Assembly: GCA_019247235.1 (NCBI GenBank)
Contig: JAFAPG010000375.1
Coordinates: 1 to 7,257, forward strand
Length of the DNA stretch: 7,257 nucleotides
Origin: Acidobacteriota bacterium
Lineage (GTDB): Bacteria; Acidobacteriota; Terriglobia; Terriglobales; Acidobacteriaceae
Reading direction: 5' to 3'
The notes under the pieces were generated by a model. That model saw nothing but the letters and a program-made list of their open reading frames with translations. It was not told the DNA's origin and ran no database searches. This document shows, piece by piece, positions 4,809 through 7,257 of this stretch. The position numbers and the translations under genes were made by a program. The stretch's first letter is position 1; each line of letters starts with the position of its first letter.

Positions 4809-5338
4809 CAGATACTCCCGCAGCTCCACTGTTTCACGCGCCCACATTTGACGGGAAGCGCGCGATTCCTTCGCCCGCGGTGACACGAATCATGCTTGAG
4901 CTGCTCGATCTCAACCCGCGCGACAAGCTGCTCGAGGTAGGAACTGGCTCCGGCTATCAGACGGAGCAATTCGCCGCCTCAGGCGCAGAGATTCACTCGA
5001 TCGAGCTCGAGCCTTGGGTTGACTCAACAAAGATTATCGGCGAGTGCGTATTCCTCCATTCTGGAGACGGCGCAGTCGGTTTACCCCCTGAGGCGCCCTT
5101 TAGCGCGATAGTGGCCACCTGTGGAGTGGACGAGATACCAAACGCTTGGCGTGATCAGCTGTCAGAAGGCGGCCGGCTGGTGTGTCCGATCGGAGACGCC
5201 CAGTCGCAACGGTTGACACTCTTCGTTAAGGCGAAAGAGGAATTGATTCCGTCGCGCATCGGCGCTTACGTACGCTTCCAGATGCTTCGCGAACCACCGA
5301 AGCCGCGGCCGCCAAAGTACTGCCCCGATGCCCGGTAG
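4796..5338 (+). CDS. PCMT-family (protein-L-isoaspartate O-methyltransferase-like) SAM methyltransferase
   Basis: This 180-aa class I SAM-dependent methyltransferase most resembles protein-L-isoaspartate methyltransferases. Seen directly: an IPSPAVTRIMLELL helix (24-37), motif I LLEVGTGSGYQ (45-55), the acidic post-I SIELEP (68-73), SGDGAVGLP (89-97), the APFSAIVATCGVDEIP strand and turn (100-115), and LSEGGRLVCPIG (122-133), as in PCMT. Family enzymes methylate damaged aspartyl residues in proteins; some relatives act in peptide modification, so the substrate here is open. It is shorter than typical PCMT (about 205-215 aa) and starts closer to the fold. The ATG lies inside the end of the terminase gene, with GGAG four bases upstream. 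Its end overlaps the next gene by 11 bases. Confidence 0.87.
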   Translation: MQSLTDTPAAPLFHAPTFDGKRAIPSPAVTRIMLELLDLNPRDKLLEVGTGSGYQTEQFAASGAEIHSIELEPWVDSTKIIGECVFLHSGDGAVGLPPEAPFSAIVATCGVDEIPNAWRDQLSEGGRLVCPIGDAQSQRLTLFVKAKEELIPSRIGAYVRFQMLREPPKPRPPKYCPDAR

Positions 5339-5564
5339 GCTGCCTCAGTATCCAGCCGATCACAAGGTTGGAGTGGAAGTGCCGGAAGGCGGATCGAACT
5401 GCGACAAATGCGCACACCTGGCCGGCCCGCAGAAGTGCGACGACTCGGAGTTCATTCAGTGGAACGGCTCGCGTTTCATCCCGGTGAAGACCAGCCGCTA
5501 TTGCTGCGATTTCTTTAAGGCCAGGCCGGCTCAAAAGCAGGATCACTTCTTTGGTGCGACCTAA
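5328..5564 (+). CDS. Small cysteine-rich (metal or Fe-S binding) phage protein
   Basis: This 78-aa protein has five cysteines in a compact pattern: CDKC (Cys25, Cys28), Cys37, and a CC pair (Cys59, Cys60), with the segment EFIQWNGSRFIP between them. The spacing suggests a zinc or iron-sulfur site; it faintly recalls small high-potential iron-sulfur-like proteins, but I would not name it one. The N-terminus (PGRLPQYPADHKVGVE) is proline-rich and the tail is polar. It overlaps the methyltransferase end by 11 bases and the phosphatase start by 14, so all three are likely translated from one message. The conserved-looking cysteine layout and the overlaps support a real gene; its function is unknown. 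Confidence 0.78.
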   Translation: MPGRLPQYPADHKVGVEVPEGGSNCDKCAHLAGPQKCDDSEFIQWNGSRFIPVKTSRYCCDFFKARPAQKQDHFFGAT

Positions 5565-6096
5565 GCTCTATCTGGTAACTCACGGCGAGACCGCTCTCGA
5601 CCTCGAGGGACGGATGCACGGCCAAACCGTCGATGCGCCGCTCACGCTCAAGGGCTGGATGACTGCACAGAAAGCCGCAAAACAGCTCAAGGACAAGTCG
5701 ATCACCAAGATTTACTCCTCGCCACTGAAGCGCGCGCGAGAGACAGCGCAGGTGATCGCGCAGCAGTTAGGCGTCCCGGTAGAAGTCAGAGACGAACTCC
5801 TCCCTATGGATATCGGCCGAATGGCGGGCGCGAAATCTAGCTCGATCGAGCCGCTACTGAACTATTTCTCGGCGCGCCCGGAGAAGCCCATTCCTGACGG
5901 CGAATCAAAGAGCGCCTTCCTAGGCCGCTGGAAGGGCTTCTACCAAAAGCTCCGCGGGCAGAAGCGCACCGTCGCCGTGGTCGCCCATTCCCAGCACGCG
6001 CTCGCGCTCGAGTACGTCCGCAAAGGCACCGACCCGCGCAAAGTGAAACTCTGGGGCGCAAAAGCCGGCGAAGTGCACGCAATTCCAATCTGGTGA
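5551..6096 (+). CDS. Histidine phosphatase (phosphoglycerate mutase-like) family protein with THG motif
   Basis: This 181-aa protein belongs to the histidine phosphatase superfamily. Seen directly: LYLVTHGET (6-14) with the phosphate-accepting His11, SSPLKRARETA (56-66) with Arg61, DELLPMDIG (81-89) with Glu82 in the acid/base position, PDGESKSAF (115-123), and VVAHSQHAL (143-151) with the second catalytic His146. The residue before His11 is Thr10, where the family's RHG motif has Arg; loss of that phosphate-binding Arg could weaken or change activity. Its length is normal for small family members. TTG 5551 was chosen because AGGA lies eight bases upstream; GTG 5554 is the alternative. It overlaps the Cys-rich gene. 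Phage homologues are known, but their substrate is unclear. Confidence 0.87.
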   Translation: MVRPKLYLVTHGETALDLEGRMHGQTVDAPLTLKGWMTAQKAAKQLKDKSITKIYSSPLKRARETAQVIAQQLGVPVEVRDELLPMDIGRMAGAKSSSIEPLLNYFSARPEKPIPDGESKSAFLGRWKGFYQKLRGQKRTVAVVAHSQHALALEYVRKGTDPRKVKLWGAKAGEVHAIPIW

Positions 6097-6104
6097 GGCA
6101 ATCA

Positions 6105-6500
6105 ATGAAAAAGATTAAGGGCATGCCCATTACGGGGACCAACGTTCAGCAGTCAAAGAAACGGCCGTTTGTTCCGAACTCGAAAGACACCTCGGCCGAT
6201 GCGCAGTCGCTCATCAGCGAGCCGCCGACGCCGTTTAAGGACTCGCTCAAAACTCCGCAGATGCCCGCGGGGTCAGGCGGTAGCTATGGCAGCAATCTGC
6301 CCGACCGAAAGCCAAGGCCAGGCCTGCAACGTTCGGCGGCGCCTTCGCTTCCCCCGAACGGTCCCATGGGCCAGAGGAAGCCGATCAACCAATCAGGTCA
6401 GATCGGCGGCCGGACCGGCGTCAAGCGCGCACCGCGCCGGCGCGGGGACAACGGCCAAGGCTACCCAGCCAAGCCAAACGCTAGCTTCTACGGCGAATAA
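6105..6500 (+). CDS. Disordered basic protein with C-terminal FYGE tail (first copy)
   Basis: This 131-aa protein is rich in Gly, Pro, Ser, Lys and Arg and has no predicted globular domain, signal peptide or membrane segment. The ATG at 6105 was chosen because GAGG sits six bases upstream; a GTG at 6093 would add four residues. Features: KKIKGMPITG at the start, PAGSGGSYGSNLP (54-66), an Arg cluster KRAPRRRGDNGQG (107-119), and the end NASFYGE. The tail matches that of the following gene, suggesting two diverged paralogues or a shared sorting or interaction tag. It lies eight bases after the phosphatase stop. The function is unknown; the late-gene position allows a virion or scaffold role (inference). 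Confidence 0.72.
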   Translation: MKKIKGMPITGTNVQQSKKRPFVPNSKDTSADAQSLISEPPTPFKDSLKTPQMPAGSGGSYGSNLPDRKPRPGLQRSAAPSLPPNGPMGQRKPINQSGQIGGRTGVKRAPRRRGDNGQGYPAKPNASFYGE

Positions 6501-6525
6501 ATTCGATTTTCTGAGGTTCACACAA

Positions 6526-7056
6526 ATGAAACGCAGCCAACAATCTGTTCGTTCGGTTGAGACCGGCGCGACCAAGGGCGACTTTTACCGCTCGCAGTCT
6601 ATCCGGTGGAAGAACAAAGGCGGGCGCAACGCCACGACCGAAGAAGGTCGGCGCGGCTCAGGCATGGCTCCACGGCCGCGGGCAGCGAAGCAAGAGCTGA
6701 TCGCCTCATCGACTCCAGGCGCACCCAGCCAGGCCTCGCTCGCGCGGGTAAAGAACGCGCGGAGCTCCGCCTCAGGCACCGCGGGCTCGGCCGGCAGCTT
6801 CAATCCTGTGCAGAACAATGCCAACGCAAATCTCAAAGGCAAATCCATGGCCTACGGAGGCAATGGCACGCCTCCGGCGCAGCGCGGTGGGCCTGCAGGC
6901 CTCAGAGCTGGCGGACGGAACCAGACTTGGCCAAACGGGCCGCTCTACTCAGCCGGGAAGCCTGGCAAGCACGATCGCGGTCCGGGAGCGCTCTCGACCG
7001 CGAAGCCCAAGCGCCGCGGCAAAGGCGCAGCGTTTTACGGGGAGTACCCAAGCTAA
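6526..7056 (+). CDS. Disordered basic Gly-rich protein with FYGE near C-terminus (second copy)
   Basis: This 176-aa protein starts at ATG 6526, with GAGG nine bases upstream. The frame is open further upstream, but that part overlaps the previous gene and has the Arg/Ser-rich look of an out-of-frame reading. The product is Gly/Ala/Ser/Arg/Lys-rich and likely unstructured. It includes SRWK-like basic stretches early, SGTAGSAGSFNP (83-94), a Gly-rich repeat-like region (110-155) with YGGNG and RAGGRNQTW, and the basic KPKRRGKG followed by AAFYGEYPS at the end. It shares the FYGE ending and the composition of the preceding protein, from which it is separated by 25 bases. The function is unknown; two adjacent relatives suggest a duplication. 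Confidence 0.72.
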   Translation: MKRSQQSVRSVETGATKGDFYRSQSIRWKNKGGRNATTEEGRRGSGMAPRPRAAKQELIASSTPGAPSQASLARVKNARSSASGTAGSAGSFNPVQNNANANLKGKSMAYGGNGTPPAQRGGPAGLRAGGRNQTWPNGPLYSAGKPGKHDRGPGALSTAKPKRRGKGAAFYGEYPS

Positions 7057-7070
7057 TTAGGGGGAGAACG

Positions 7071-7257
7071 ATGTCACAAGCGAACAGCGTTTACAAAGTG
7101 CATTTTCACTGGGAGCGCAACGGGAAGCGCTGCTCAGAGGACAAGGTCTTTTACGTGACCGCCGCGGGAAGCGATTTTTCCTCGCTCCAGACCGCGCTCG
7201 CCAATAACCCGGCACAGTGCATGAACGGGCAAGGCAACGGCGGGACCATGGTCATCG
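7071..7257 (+). CDS. Unknown protein, N-terminal 62 residues (cut by window end)
   Basis: The ATG at 7071 follows a strong GGGGGAG ribosome site four bases upstream and lies 14 bases after the previous stop. The visible part begins MSQANSVYKVHFHWERNGKRC and continues through EDKVFYVTAAGSDFSSLQTALANNP to GQGNGGTMVI. It looks like a folded domain with an early beta strand (VYKVHFHWE), a second strand (KVFYVTA) and a helix (SLQTALAN). I do not recognise a family. Its location at the end of the late cluster would suit a small virion protein, but this is a guess from position. Confidence 0.75.
   Translation, partial: MSQANSVYKVHFHWERNGKRCSEDKVFYVTAAGSDFSSLQTALANNPAQCMNGQGNGGTMVI

Noticed and set aside
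6169..6525. Upstream extension of the second FYGE protein to position 6169
   Set aside because: The added part lies out of frame over the first FYGE gene and is an Arg/Ser-rich artefact. ATG 6526 has its own ribosome site.

Overview
The window looks like part of a temperate tailed-phage genome or prophage from a GC-rich bacterium. The GC content looks to be around 60% by eye. The basis is the gene mix: a YqaJ-type exonuclease with an ERF-type annealing protein, a small tyrosine recombinase, terminase small-subunit-like and large-subunit genes, and many short overlapping genes. The style of the small proteins reminds me of phages from soil bacteria such as Acidobacteria, but the sequence alone does not prove the host. 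I see no rRNA, tRNA, CRISPR array or insertion sequence.

Left arm, minus strand (positions 1977 down to 1): an early recombination operon reads leftward. Its order is a zinc-ribbon protein, a 57-aa protein, a 74-aa Cys/His-containing protein, the ERF annealing protein, and the YqaJ exonuclease, which runs off the window. The last four genes overlap their neighbours by 3 to 11 bases. A good sigma70-type promoter (perfect TTGACA, 17-base spacer, TAGGAT) lies just upstream.

Centre, plus strand (2075 to 3594): from the same divergent control region, two small basic or coiled-coil genes read rightward. Next come a 149-base C-rich stretch with no gene, a 121-aa protein with a CxCxxC cluster, and a catalytic-domain-only tyrosine recombinase. 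The recombinase has Lys where box II usually has Arg, and it is bracketed by a 15-base imperfect direct repeat.

Right arm, plus strand (3611 to 7257): a 56-aa ORF abuts a terminase small-subunit-like gene. That gene overlaps a large-terminase gene which stops right after its ATPase domain, with no nuclease half visible. At that point a compact overlapping set begins: a PCMT-family methyltransferase, a five-cysteine mini-protein, and a histidine-phosphatase-fold protein with THG in place of RHG. Two disordered basic proteins that share an FYGE tail follow, then the start of an unknown protein cut by the window end. No portal, protease or capsid gene is recognisable after the terminase. Either structural genes lie beyond the window or the genome is rearranged at the terminase.

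Expected workings: ERF plus YqaJ form a resect-and-anneal recombinase pair for phage DNA. The integrase serves lysogeny, and the terminase pair serves packaging. The role of the methyltransferase / Cys-protein / phosphatase set is unknown.
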